From NCBI GenBank assembly GCA_038745295.1, contig JBCDLN010000164.1, positions 1-9,230 on the forward strand: a stretch of DNA of 9,230 bases. Reading direction: 5' to 3'. The translations under genes and the position numbers were made by a program. Below, in pieces: positions 1-7,500 of this stretch. This DNA comes from Acuticoccus sp038745295 (lineage in GTDB: Bacteria; Pseudomonadota; Alphaproteobacteria; Rhizobiales; Amorphaceae). Under the pieces are notes generated by a model that was not told the origin of the DNA, ran no database searches, and was given only the letters and a program-made list of their open reading frames with translations. Each line of letters opens with the position of its first letter. The stretch's first letter is position 1.

Positions 1-182
1 CATCAACCCACGGCTTCGCCTCTTCGGGGTTGACCCATCAGGCCCACCGCGGGATCCTGACGGTGTCGGCTCCGGAGGAACGTCGCTGTTTGGTGTCCCA
101 CCAAAGGAACATATGAAAGGTCCTTTGGTGGCACTTCTGAGTTTTGGCACAGCTGAGACGGAACAACCTTCAACGCTTCTAC
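1..182 (-). repeat. Partial inverted copy of the 329-bp insert found at 8107-8435
   Basis: The reverse complement of this stretch matches the left part of the element at 8107-8435. Two exact blocks stand out: 26-55 against 8234-8263 (30 bp) and 62-99 against 8190-8227 (38 bp). Across roughly 157 aligned bases I count about 18 differences by eye. Homology stops at 182, which corresponds to the 8107 terminus set independently by the target-site duplication of the other copy. Between about 12 and 25 this copy lacks some 50 bp that the other copy has, including its 8265-8288 hairpin. The remainder of the element would lie before position 1. It carries no credible gene; the minus frame open over 3-350 runs past the element end and only partly shares its peptide with the other copy. 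Confidence 0.85.
89..131. other. Two mutually exclusive hairpins inside the repeat copy
   Basis: TTTGGTG (89-95) can pair with CACCAAA (99-105) around a 3-nt loop. The block CCACCAAAGGA (98-108) can instead pair with TCCTTTGGTGG (121-131), 11 perfect pairs around a 12-nt loop. The two stems share 99-105 and so cannot form together. In the 8107-8435 copy the short stem survives with a G-U type pair, while the long stem has a mismatch. Whether any RNA is made is unknown. Confidence 0.5.
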
Positions 183-293
183 ATCCAGGCAACCAAACCG
201 GGTGGGGCGCAACAGGTCCGCCCAACAGCGAGCATGCTGAGCCGCTATAGCGCGCTGCTCGTACCGCGCGAGTTCAGCAGGCGCGAAACCGCA

Positions 294-319
294 GCGCGGC
301 GTGCCTGCACACGCCGCGC
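294..319. other. Perfect 10-bp GC-rich hairpin
   Basis: GCGCGGCGTG (294-303) and CACGCCGCGC (310-319) are perfect reverse complements around a 6-nt loop. It lies in the gene-free stretch 183-400, downstream of trpS on the minus strand. There is no T-run on either side, so it is not a classical intrinsic terminator, though it could stop or stabilise the trpS transcript. Nothing else in 183-400 looks like a gene. Confidence 0.45.
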
Positions 320-371
320 AGGTGGCCCATTTAGGGGGTAAGACACTCAATCGGTTTCCGCTTTTTGGGGG

Positions 372-397
372 ATGTTGCGCCGCATGCGCTGCGACAT
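372..397 (-). terminator. Imperfect hairpin just after trpS stop
   Basis: An imperfect palindrome centred on GCATGC begins 4 bp after the trpS stop codon. The outer ATGT/ACAT and inner GC-rich parts pair, with about three mismatches or wobbles. On the minus strand it is followed by a C/A-rich stretch rather than a T-run. Its position suggests a terminator or 3' end stabiliser; the support is weak. Confidence 0.3.
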
Positions 398-400
398 GGC

Positions 401-1432
401 CTAGCGCGCAAACCCCACAACCTTCTTGGCATCGTCGAGGATGGGGGTGGCGATGGCGTTGGCGCGCTCTGCACCACTGCGCAACACAGTATCGAGGTGG
501 CCAGGGTCAGCCAAAAGCCGGCGCATCTCATCGTTGACGGGCGAGAGGACTGAAACGGCAAGTTCAGCAAGCGCAGGCTTAAAGGCAGAAAACATCGACC
601 CGCCGTGATCGCTCAACACAGCAGCCTTCGTGACGCCCGCCAAAGCTGCATAGATCCCCACAAGGTTGTCCGCCTCAGCCCGCCCTTCGAGCCCTTTGAC
701 CTCGCTGGGCAAAGGCTCAGGATCGGTTTTCGCCTTGCGCACTTTTTGGGCAATGGCATCGGCATTGTCGGTGAGGTTGATGCGCGAATTGTCCGACACA
801 TCGGACTTCGACATCTTCTTTGAACCATCGCGCAGGTTCATCACCCTGGTTGCCGGACCTTGGATAATGGGCTCCACCATCGGGAACAGCCCCTCAGCGT
901 GGCCAAGTGCGCACAGCCGGTCTGCATAATCGAAGTTAAACTTCTGCGCGATGTCGCGTGTCAGCTCTAAATGCTGCTTTTGATCATCGCCCACAGGCAC
1001 GTGCGTGGCCTGATAGGCCATAATGTCAGCCGCCATGAGTGTCGGGTAGGCAAACAGGCCCACGGATGCATTTTCGCGGTCTTTGCCGGCCTTTTCTTTG
1101 AACTGCGTCATGCGGCCGAGCCAGCCCATGCGCGCCACGCAGTTGAAAATCCAAGCAAGTTCAGCATGGGCCGAGACTTGGCTCTGGTTGAAGACAATGC
1201 TGCGCTCAGCGTCGATCCCGGCCGCTAAAAAGGCGGCGGTGACGTGGTGGGTGGCCTCGATCAGCTCTTCAGGCTTTTGCCACACGGTGATCGCGTGAAG
1301 GTCCACCACGCAGTAAATGCAAGGGTATTCGTCCTGCATGGCCACGAACCGGCGGATGGCACCGAGATAGTTGCCCAGATGGAGGCTGCCGGTGGGCTGG
1401 ACACCGGAAAATACACGGGGGGTGAAGGTCAC
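401..1432 (-). CDS. trpS: Tryptophanyl-tRNA synthetase (TrpS, class I aaRS)
   Basis: Charges tRNA-Trp with tryptophan using ATP, in the cytoplasm. The 343-residue product has the usual bacterial TrpS length. Near the N-terminus it shows GVQPTGSLHLGNYLG (residues 10-24), which holds the HIGH-type nucleotide-binding motif HLGN, and it carries an exact KMSKS loop at 206-210. Both class I signatures are intact. I chose the GTG start at 1432 because the conserved domain begins within a few residues of it and the 31 extra codons upstream are low-quality sequence. A GAGAGA lies only 3 nt upstream, so the ribosome site is not ideal and the start is less certain than the identity. The gene lies 164 bp downstream of lysK on the same strand and may be co-transcribed or have its own promoter in that gap; I see no clear tryptophan leader peptide there. 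Confidence 0.96.
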   Translation of the reverse strand: MTFTPRVFSGVQPTGSLHLGNYLGAIRRFVAMQDEYPCIYCVVDLHAITVWQKPEELIEATHHVTAAFLAAGIDAERSIVFNQSQVSAHAELAWIFNCVARMGWLGRMTQFKEKAGKDRENASVGLFAYPTLMAADIMAYQATHVPVGDDQKQHLELTRDIAQKFNFDYADRLCALGHAEGLFPMVEPIIQGPATRVMNLRDGSKKMSKSDVSDNSRINLTDNADAIAQKVRKAKTDPEPLPSEVKGLEGRAEADNLVGIYAALAGVTKAAVLSDHGGSMFSAFKPALAELAVSVLSPVNDEMRRLLADPGHLDTVLRSGAERANAIATPILDDAKKVVGFAR

Positions 1433-1505
1433 AGGTCTCTCATGTCGGCCGAAGGGACGGTGGAGCACCCACCGCCCCCACGATGTAAAGTGTATCAGCG
1501 GGGAC

Positions 1506-1531
1506 GGATGGGACGCTGGGCCCACCCATCC
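1506..1531. other. 7-bp inverted repeat in the lysK-trpS gap
   Basis: GGATGGG (1506-1512) pairs with CCCATCC (1525-1531). The 12-nt loop contains the palindrome TGGGCCCA. It sits between the lysK stop and the trpS start on the minus strand. No T-run follows, so it could be a weak lysK terminator, part of the trpS leader, or chance. Confidence 0.3.
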
Positions 1532-1596
1532 AACGCGGCCCTTATGGTCAACCTGGGGCCTGGGGGCAATGCTAAAGCGGCCGAGGCCTCAACGCC

Positions 1597-3189
1597 TCAG
1601 GCGTCGAGCGGCTCGCGGTCAAGGGCGGAGGCGATGAGAGCTTGGGTTTCAGCAACGCCATAAAGGGCCACAAAAGAGCCAAAGCGCGGCCCCTGCTGTT
1701 GCCCCAGCAGCACCTGATAAAGAGCGCCGAACCATTCACGCAGCACCTCAAAGTGCTCTTTGCCGACCGCGTAGACCTCGTTTTGGATGGTCTCGCCATC
1801 CGCGCCTTCAAGGCCGGTAAGCCGGGCCGACAGCGCCTCCATCGCTTTGCGCTCCGTTGCCGTTGGCGCGCGGAAGCTCTTCTTGGGGGCGACGAAATCG
1901 CGATAGTAGCGCACCGCGTAGCCCACCAGCTTATCAAGTTCAGGCTCCGTTTCAGGACTTGCCCCGGGTGCATAGCGGGTGATGAAGCCCCAAAGAACGT
2001 CGCGGTCTTCAGCGTTTGAGGCTGAGACCAGGTTGAGAAGCATAGCAAAGGGCACAGGCGTTGTTGCCGCCTTTTCAGGCCCTGCCTTGATATGGAACAC
2101 AGGGTTATCAAGCCGTGCTGCGGGCTCAGCCTCGTTGTACTTTCCTGCGAACGTAAAATACTCGTCCACCGCCTTGGGGATCACATCAAAGAAGAGGCGT
2201 TTGGCTGCCTTCGGCTTTTGGAACATGAAAAGCGAAAGGCTCTCGGGGGACGCATAGGTCAGCCACTCTTCCACCGACAGCCCGTTGCCTTTGGTCTTTG
2301 ATATTTTCTCGCCGTTTTCGTCGAGGAAGAGCTCATAATTAAAGCCCTCGGGCGGCTTTCCGCCGATGGCTTTGCAAATCCGGCTCGACACGCGCACCGA
2401 TTCAATGAGGTCCTTCCCGGCCATCTCATAGTCGACCCCAAGGGCGGCCCAGCGCATGGCCCAGTCGGGCTTCCATTGAAGCTTGGCCGCGCCGCCGGTG
2501 ACGGGCGTTTCATAGAGCCGGTTCGTGTCCGGATCGCGCCAGGAGATGGTGCCCGCCGCGGCATCATGGCTTTCAAGCTTTACCTGCATCACCACCCGTG
2601 TTTCGGGGTGGATCGGCAAAAATGGTGCGTAGGTGGCGCGCCGCTCAGGCCCCAAGGTGGGGAGCATGATCGCCATCACATCGTCATAGGCACGCAAGGT
2701 GGCAAGAAGCGCCTCATCGAACCGGCCGGCGCGGTAGCTTTCGGTCGAGCTCATGAACTCATACTCAAAGCCAAAGCTGTCCAAAAAGCCGCGCAGCCGC
2801 GCATTGTTATGGTGGGCAAAGCTCTCGTATTCGCCGAACGGGTCGGGCACTTCGGTGAGCGGTTTGCCCAGATGCGGCTCCAACAGATTGCCGTTGGGCA
2901 CGTTCCCCGGGATTTTGCGCATCCCGTCCAAGTCATCGGAAAACGCGATCAGGCGCGCGGGGATCGCCCCACCGGTCAACAGGGTGAAGGCGTTCTTCAC
3001 CATGGTGGTGCGCGCCACCTCGCCAAACGTGCCGATATGAGGCAGGCCCGAGGGGCCATAGCCGGTTTCAAAGATCACCTCACGGGTCTCACCCCCAAGG
3101 CGGTTGATCACCTTTTTGGCTTCTTCAAACGGCCAGGATTTTGCGCCATGGACTGTCTCCGGCGCGAGCGCTTGGAAGAGATCTGTCAT
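1597..3189 (-). CDS. lysK: Class I lysyl-tRNA synthetase (LysRS-I)
   Basis: Attaches lysine to tRNA-Lys in the cytoplasm. This is the class I form found in archaea, spirochaetes and most alphaproteobacteria, unrelated in fold to the common class II LysS. The product is 530 residues, normal for the family. It shows GYGPSGLPHIGTFGEV near residues 43-58, with HIGT at 51-54 as the HIGH motif, and KISKTKG at 295-301 as the KMSKS-type loop. The C-terminal half is the helical anticodon-binding region. The ATG at 3189 is preceded by AAGGAG with an 8-nt spacer (3198-3203), which fixes the start and rules out the 13-codon upstream extension. The start overlaps the stop of the sulfotransferase gene as ATGA, so the two are probably translationally coupled. 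No class II LysS is visible in the window. Confidence 0.96.
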   Translation of the reverse strand: MTDLFQALAPETVHGAKSWPFEEAKKVINRLGGETREVIFETGYGPSGLPHIGTFGEVARTTMVKNAFTLLTGGAIPARLIAFSDDLDGMRKIPGNVPNGNLLEPHLGKPLTEVPDPFGEYESFAHHNNARLRGFLDSFGFEYEFMSSTESYRAGRFDEALLATLRAYDDVMAIMLPTLGPERRATYAPFLPIHPETRVVMQVKLESHDAAAGTISWRDPDTNRLYETPVTGGAAKLQWKPDWAMRWAALGVDYEMAGKDLIESVRVSSRICKAIGGKPPEGFNYELFLDENGEKISKTKGNGLSVEEWLTYASPESLSLFMFQKPKAAKRLFFDVIPKAVDEYFTFAGKYNEAEPAARLDNPVFHIKAGPEKAATTPVPFAMLLNLVSASNAEDRDVLWGFITRYAPGASPETEPELDKLVGYAVRYYRDFVAPKKSFRAPTATERKAMEALSARLTGLEGADGETIQNEVYAVGKEHFEVLREWFGALYQVLLGQQQGPRFGSFVALYGVAETQALIASALDREPLDA

Positions 3190-3956
3190 GCTTGGTTCTC
3201 CTTGCCGGCACGCATCAGCACAGGCCAATGGGCAACTTCGTCTTGGGTGACGCGCTGTACTTCGTCCACAATATCGTCAGCCAGCGTCACCGCATCGTAG
3301 GCTTTGGCGCGCTCGCCTCGCGGCCGGTTCACCTGCGTGTCCTCCCGCCACAACGTTGCAAGCGTGGAAACCTCTTCATCTGTGAGGGACAACAGCGGCT
3401 TCAATGACTGGGCAACCTTTTGTGGATTGGACAGCATATGGGGCTGATAAACCTCACGGTACCGCCCTTGAATGGCAGGGCGCGCCGCCCGCCACGCGCG
3501 GTGGCATTGAACCCAGCGCTCGGCGGTGGCGATCTCTTTGCCCTCCAACCGGTTCCGCCAGACCGCGAAGCTTGAACGCACAGCGTCCTGCGCGGGCCGA
3601 TAAAGAAAAATGTAGCGAGCGTTGGGCCAGAGCTTATCGATCACCGGGACGGCGCGCACTTGAGCCACATCGGGCGTCTTGTCGATCCAGCAGGTATCTT
3701 GCGGGTCATTGGTGGCCGAATAGAGGGTGTTTGCGGTGGCTGTGAAGCCACCATAGAGCGCCTCTTGCGCCCCCTCCCCGTGCAAGACACTGTTTTCGTT
3801 GATCTCGCCGCGTTGGATCCGCGCTAGGCTGGCGGCGAAGAGGTAAAGGAAATGGCCCTCGCGCTCATAGCCACCAAACCGGCCGAGCGCGGCAACCGCC
3901 TTCACCATCGCCGTGGTCCCTGAGCGGGGGAACCCCAAAATAAAGAGCGGACCCAA
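3186..3956 (-). CDS. PAPS-dependent sulfotransferase family protein, TTG start
   Basis: Predicted to transfer a sulfuryl group from PAPS to an unknown acceptor. The 256-residue product begins directly with the 5'-phosphosulfate-binding loop, GFPRSGTT (residues 8-15). It carries WIDKTPD (90-96), typical of the Sulfotransfer_3-like group, and a 3'-phosphate-binding strand RYIFLYRP with R120 and S128 spaced as expected. I chose TTG at 3956 because a strong AAGGAGA lies 5 nt upstream (3961-3967) and the P-loop of this family normally sits at the extreme N-terminus. The frame stays open for a further 636 bp upstream, but that part is antisense to the TerB gene and has no family character. There is no signal peptide or membrane anchor, so it is likely cytoplasmic. 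Its stop overlaps the lysK start (ATGA). The acceptor cannot be predicted from context. Confidence 0.85.
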   Translation of the reverse strand: MGPLFILGFPRSGTTAMVKAVAALGRFGGYEREGHFLYLFAASLARIQRGEINENSVLHGEGAQEALYGGFTATANTLYSATNDPQDTCWIDKTPDVAQVRAVPVIDKLWPNARYIFLYRPAQDAVRSSFAVWRNRLEGKEIATAERWVQCHRAWRAARPAIQGRYREVYQPHMLSNPQKVAQSLKPLLSLTDEEVSTLATLWREDTQVNRPRGERAKAYDAVTLADDIVDEVQRVTQDEVAHWPVLMRAGKENQA

Positions 3957-3960
3957 GTGG

Positions 3961-3968
3961 TCTCCTTT
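3961..3968 (-). promoter_or_regulatory. Ribosome binding site deciding the TTG start
   Basis: On the minus strand this reads AAAGGAGA, a near-perfect Shine-Dalgarno ending 5 nt before the TTG at 3956. No ATG or GTG in frame is placed near it. This is the main evidence for a non-ATG start of the sulfotransferase. Confidence 0.75.
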
Positions 3969-4021
3969 CCAAGCCTTTCGCGCGCTACGAGGTCGCGAGG
4001 CGTAGCACCATATGGCCGGCG

Positions 4022-4050
4022 GTGATAAGGGCGTTGGGCTGAGACAACAA
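4022..4050 (-). promoter_or_regulatory. Possible promoter for the sulfotransferase-lysK operon
   Basis: In the divergent spacer the minus strand shows TTGTTG (4045-4050) and TATCAC (4022-4027) separated by exactly 17 bp. The -10 matches the sigma-70 consensus at 4 of 6 positions and the -35 at 3 of 6. It lies about 65 bp upstream of the TTG start. The 111-bp spacer 3957-4067 must also hold the promoter for the TerB gene, for which I see no good match. Confidence 0.25.
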
Positions 4051-4067
4051 CCGCGACCGGACGAGTT

Positions 4068-4481
4068 ATGGATAAGCCAATTTCGCACCACGAATCCCTG
4101 GTCTTCGCCATGGTCACCATGTCGGCCGTCGACCAGACCATGACCGACGCGGAATTGCGCCGCATTGGGGAGATTGTGGAGACGGTCCCCGTCTTTCGCG
4201 ATTTCGATGCAGAGCGGCTGGTGAGCCTTGCTGAGACCTGCGGCGAAATCCTGCAGGAGGACGATGGGCTCGACACCATGCTCGAACTCATCAAAGCCTG
4301 CACGCCAGAGCACCTTTATGAGACCGCCTATGCTCTGGCGGTGGAGGTGGCCGCCGCGGACCTGCGTATCCAGCAAGAAGAACTGCGGTTCCTGGCGATG
4401 CTGCGCGACACGTTGGGGCTCGAAAAACTGGTCGTCGCTGCCATTGAGCGCGGCGCAAGGGCCCGCCACCGCAGGCTCTGA
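4068..4481 (+). CDS. TerB-family (tellurite-resistance-like) protein
   Basis: A 137-residue, mostly helical cytoplasmic protein. It shows the duplicated acidic helix pattern of the TerB fold: VDQTMTDAELRRIGEI (residues 21-36), with acidic D22, D27 and E29, and AADLRIQQEELRFL (96-109), with D98, E104 and E105. In TerB proteins these acidic residues bind metal ions. Stand-alone TerB-like proteins of this size are common in alphaproteobacteria and are usually not proven tellurite-resistance genes; the other ter genes are absent here. The ATG at 4068 has only a weak purine-rich site (GACGAG) close by; a later ATG at 4110 is possible but would cut the first conserved helix. The gene is transcribed divergently from the sulfotransferase-lysK pair. 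The GNAT gene follows 119 bp downstream and could share its transcript. Confidence 0.8.
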   Translation: MDKPISHHESLVFAMVTMSAVDQTMTDAELRRIGEIVETVPVFRDFDAERLVSLAETCGEILQEDDGLDTMLELIKACTPEHLYETAYALAVEVAAADLRIQQEELRFLAMLRDTLGLEKLVVAAIERGARARHRRL

Positions 4482-4600
4482 GGGCGATTTTTCGATCAGC
4501 GGACGCGCTGCACCGGTAAAGCCGCGCGGCCGATTGAGGCACCGACGCTGCGACCGTCTTGCCATCCGCTCGAAGCGCCTAGAGGAATTCACACCAGACC

Positions 4601-5047
4601 ATGAGCCTCATCGTCCGCCCCGTTTTGGAACAAGATAAAGCCCACTGGCGCCGCCTTTGGACGGGCTACCTCACGTTTTACAACTCATCCGTCCCAGACG
4701 CGGTTTATGAGACAACCTTTGCGCGCCTTTTGAGCGATGATCGCCGCGCGCCGCGCGGTCTGGTGGCTGAGCTTGATGGGACGCTTGTCGGTCTGACGCA
4801 CTACTTCTTCCACCCCCACGCTTGGCGGGTGGAGGAGGTTTGCTACCTCCAAGACCTTTTTGCCGATCAGAGCGTGAGGGGCCACGGTATCGGTCGCGCC
4901 CTCATCGAAGCGGTCTATAAAGCGGCAGACGAAGCTGGCGCACCCTCAGTCTACTGGATGACAGAGCATCACAACCACGAGGCCCGCCGCCTTTACGACA
5001 GGATCGGCACCCTTACCAATTTCATCAAGTATCAGCGCCCTCTTTAG
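4601..5047 (+). CDS. GNAT-family N-acetyltransferase
   Basis: A 148-residue single-domain acetyltransferase that would use acetyl-CoA to acetylate an unidentified amine. The acetyl-CoA pyrophosphate-binding motif A is clear: QSVRGHGIGRALIEAVY (residues 90-106), with the R-G-H-G-I-G core at 93-98. A C-terminal HNHEARRLYDRIG (124-136) matches motif B, where the Asn and Tyr are usually conserved. The N-terminus, IVRPVLEQDKAHW, is the typical first strand and helix, which supports the ATG at 4601. The nearest purine-rich ribosome site, AGAGGAA (4581-4587), is rather far (13 nt) from the start. It lies downstream of the TerB gene on the same strand and converges with glmM. The substrate cannot be predicted. 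Confidence 0.88.
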   Translation: MSLIVRPVLEQDKAHWRRLWTGYLTFYNSSVPDAVYETTFARLLSDDRRAPRGLVAELDGTLVGLTHYFFHPHAWRVEEVCYLQDLFADQSVRGHGIGRALIEAVYKAADEAGAPSVYWMTEHHNHEARRLYDRIGTLTNFIKYQRPL

Positions 5048-5134
5048 CGTATCCCGGCGGGAGTAGAGCGCGTCACGCCTCCATGGAAGCGCGCCGCGCT
5101 CAGCCTTCACGTCTCGGTCGCCGGTGCACGGGAC

Positions 5135-5154
5135 GCCGGACGATACCATCCGGC
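5135..5154. terminator. Hairpin between convergent GNAT and glmM genes
   Basis: GCCGGA (5135-5140) pairs perfectly with TCCGGC (5149-5154) around an 8-nt loop. It lies 11 bp beyond the glmM stop, within the 118-bp convergent gap. There is no T-run on either strand, so termination is only suggested by position. Confidence 0.35.
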
Positions 5155-5165
5155 TGTGACCCGCT

Positions 5166-6509
5166 CTAGCCGTGGGCTCTCACCACCTCGGCCAGATCAT
5201 CGACGATGGTGTGGATGAGACCGGCATCATCGCCTTCAGCCATGATCCTGATGAGAGGCTCTGTACCCGATGGGCGGATCACAAGGCGCCCGTCGTTGCC
5301 AAGCCGGGTCTTGGCCGCGTCGATGGCGTCGTTCACCCTTGGCGCCTCTAAAGGTTTGCCCCCGTTGAACCGCACATTCTTGAGGATCTGCGGCACAGGC
5401 ACAAAGCGATGGCAAATCTCTGACACCCGCCGCCCCGACTGCGCCACCACCGATAACAGCTCAAGCGCTGCCAAAAGCCCATCGCCTGTTGTGGTGTAGT
5501 CGGTCAAAATGATGTGGCCGGACTGCTCGCCGCCGATGTTGTAGCCGCCGGCGCGCATCTCCTCCACCACGTAGCGGTCGCCCACCTTGGTGCGCAGGAG
5601 CGTGATTCCGATGGATTCCAGATAACGCTCAAGGCCAAGGTTTGACATCACCGTGGTGACCACCGTGCCGTGCTTCAGCCGCTCCGCCCTCAGCCAGGAC
5701 GCGGCAATGACAGCAATCAGCTGATCACCGTCCACCACCTTGCCCTTCTCATCGATGATGATGACCCGGTCAGCATCCCCATCAAGGGCGATCCCCACGT
5801 CGGCGCGCACCTCTTGGACTTTGGTGCGGATGGCATCGAGTGACGTGGAGCCGCAATCGCGGTTGATGTTGAGGCCATCGGGCTCTACGCCGAGTGCCAC
5901 CACCTCAGCCCCCAGCTCCCACAACACGTCGGGAGCGACCTTGTAGGCCGCGCCGTTGGCGCAATCCACCACGACGCGCAGCCCCTCAAGGCTCAGCGCT
6001 CGGGGGAAGGTGCGCTTGGCAAACTCCACATAGCGGAAGCGGTCGCCCTCCACCCGTTTGGCGCGGCCAATGTTGGGGCCGCTCGCCACACGCTTGGACA
6101 GATCGCTGTCGATCAGCTCTTCAATGCGCGTCTCGACGGTGTCGGAGAGTTTGAAACCGTCTGAGCCGAAAATCTTGATCCCGTTATCCTCATAAGGGTT
6201 GTGAGAGGCGGAGATCATCACGCCGATGTCTGCACGCAGCGACCGGGTGAGCATCGCAACGGCGGGGGTGGGGATCGGCCCCAGAAGGAAGACGCTCGCG
6301 CCCACGGCAGTGAAGCCTGCCACCAACGCGTTCTCGATCATATAGCCTGAAAGGCGCGTGTCCTTGCCAATTACAATGCGCTGGCTGGCATCGCCATGGC
6401 CAAGGGCAAGGCCTGTGGCCATCCCCACGCGCATGGCAAGCTCTGGGGTCATCTTGCCGTCATTGGCGCGACCGCGAATGCCGTCGGTGCCGAAATAGCG
6501 TCGTGACAT
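5166..6509 (-). CDS. glmM: Phosphoglucosamine mutase (GlmM)
   Basis: Interconverts glucosamine-6-phosphate and glucosamine-1-phosphate, the step leading to UDP-N-acetylglucosamine for peptidoglycan and lipopolysaccharide. It acts in the cytoplasm. The 447-residue product has standard family length and all four domain signatures: YFGTDGIRG near the N-terminus (residues 5-13), the catalytic phosphoserine loop ISASHNP with S102, the magnesium loop DGDADR (243-248), the sugar-binding GGEQSGH (326-332) and the phosphate-binding RPSGTE (412-417). The ATG at 6509 is preceded by AGGA 7 nt upstream; the 10 extra codons upstream are not family-like. In many proteobacteria glmM follows ftsH and folP; here a DUF2306-type membrane protein gene precedes it by 45 bp, so this arrangement differs from the common one. 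Confidence 0.98.
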   Translation of the reverse strand: MSRRYFGTDGIRGRANDGKMTPELAMRVGMATGLALGHGDASQRIVIGKDTRLSGYMIENALVAGFTAVGASVFLLGPIPTPAVAMLTRSLRADIGVMISASHNPYEDNGIKIFGSDGFKLSDTVETRIEELIDSDLSKRVASGPNIGRAKRVEGDRFRYVEFAKRTFPRALSLEGLRVVVDCANGAAYKVAPDVLWELGAEVVALGVEPDGLNINRDCGSTSLDAIRTKVQEVRADVGIALDGDADRVIIIDEKGKVVDGDQLIAVIAASWLRAERLKHGTVVTTVMSNLGLERYLESIGITLLRTKVGDRYVVEEMRAGGYNIGGEQSGHIILTDYTTTGDGLLAALELLSVVAQSGRRVSEICHRFVPVPQILKNVRFNGGKPLEAPRVNDAIDAAKTRLGNDGRLVIRPSGTEPLIRIMAEGDDAGLIHTIVDDLAEVVRAHG

Positions 6510-6554
6510 GTCGTGTCCTGGCATCATCAGCTGGTGCAAGTGGGCGAAAGAACC

Positions 6555-7205
6555 CTAGCGTGCATTTCCATTGAAGGGAATCGATCGAGGTTCGGACCGC
6601 GCGTGGTCCCCCGGTTTCAACGATGGCGCAATTGGGGCTTCACCAAAGCTTTGTGGCAAGGCTGTGGAGGGGCGCCTCCATCGCACCCACAAAGTGGTCG
6701 CTGTGATGGTGAGCCAGGCAGCAACGGCCAGCGTTACGGCCGAAGCGATAATCACATCTTTCCCCTCAAAGCCGGCCAACCTGAGGGCCTCCGGGTCACT
6801 GGGAAAAAGCCGCAATGCTTCGATGGACGCTGCAATGACAAGCGCGGTGAAACACCAAACCATCCGGTTGATGTGGGCTGAGACCGCCCCTCCGCGATGC
6901 TCTGCCCGGCAGGCTGGACTTGCCTTGCGAATGGCTTTGACCCCGCCCAGCACGGTCACCAGCGTGAAGGCAGACAGGACGTGAAAGGGGCCAAGAGCCC
7001 CCAAAATCTCGTAGATGAAAAAGCCGGAGAACGCCGTCACCACGATCGCCAGCACAAAGACGCGGCCGAGTGTGCGATGAAGTTGCGTGCCCTTCGCGCC
7101 CAGCAGTAAGACTGTGCCGAGCCCAAAGGCCACCACGCCGCCGGCAAGATGCACTGTGAGGGCGGCCGGTTTTTGCGACAGATAGGTGGCGAGACTTTCA
7201 AGCAT
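6555..7205 (-). CDS. DUF2306-type integral membrane protein
   Basis: A 216-residue inner-membrane protein of unknown function. I see five hydrophobic segments at about residues 14-36, 48-67, 70-90, 115-135 and 150-172. Between the first two is the motif LHRTLGRVFV, typical of DUF2306 and related small multipass proteins, and HINRMVW precedes segment four. The last 40 residues are polar and probably cytoplasmic. The start is uncertain: ATG at 7205 lacks a visible ribosome site. An in-frame TTG at 7244 has GGAG-AAGG directly upstream (minus strand) and would add 13 residues. The gene ends 45 bp before glmM on the same strand, so the two probably share a transcript. No function in amino-sugar metabolism can be inferred. 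Its upstream side is the repeat region, so its promoter lies close to or within repeats. Confidence 0.72.
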   Translation of the reverse strand: MLESLATYLSQKPAALTVHLAGGVVAFGLGTVLLLGAKGTQLHRTLGRVFVLAIVVTAFSGFFIYEILGALGPFHVLSAFTLVTVLGGVKAIRKASPACRAEHRGGAVSAHINRMVWCFTALVIAASIEALRLFPSDPEALRLAGFEGKDVIIASAVTLAVAAWLTITATTLWVRWRRPSTALPQSFGEAPIAPSLKPGDHARSEPRSIPFNGNAR

Positions 7206-7264
7206 ACGGGTCGGGTGCTGCGCCGCGGGTTGCGTGAGGCACAACCTTCTCCGCCCGCTTAGCC

Positions 7265-7500
7265 CGTTTCAACCCCTTGCGGGTGGCAATGCTTAATCCT
7301 TCGCCGCGGAGGCACCAGATCTCCAGGGTTGTCGAACCGTTTCGACCTCTTCCCGGCAGCAATGCTTTTGCGTGCGGAGGCGGCGCCGTCTCTGCCACCC
7401 GTGCCCGGTCAGCCGCTTTAATCCCCTCCGGCCGGCAGTGCTCCCCTTCCGCAGAAAGCACCACCTCCCCTGACCGCTCAGCTTATTCTCAACCACCTCC
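7265..7500. repeat. Degenerate array of about 75-bp monomers
   Basis: The core GGCA(A/G)TGC, or AGCAATGC, recurs at 7285, 7358, 7434 and 7504, at spacings of 73, 76 and 70 bp. Each core is followed by a pyrimidine-rich block, in the better copies by GGAGGC plus GGCGCC-like sequence and a TCAGC-type block, and is preceded by CTC-rich sequence ending in CCGCC. The second monomer is clearly related to the part of the 189-bp unit around 7614-7700. The monomers therefore look like older, diverged relatives of the tandem array that follows. No gene is supported here. Confidence 0.6.

Noticed and set aside
3..350. Minus-strand 115-residue frame
   Set aside because: Part lies in the repeat element and part in unrelated flank, with no ribosome site or family motif.
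2476..3300. Plus-strand 274-residue frame
   Set aside because: Antisense shadow of lysK and the sulfotransferase end; the lysK frame carries all class I LysRS motifs.
4068..4481. Functional tellurite-resistance operon
   Set aside because: Only a single TerB-like gene is present; no terC, terD, terZ or related genes are nearby.
3957..4592. In-frame upstream extension of the sulfotransferase (468 residues in total)
   Set aside because: It runs antisense through the whole TerB-family gene, shows no family character, and a strong ribosome site marks the TTG at 3956.
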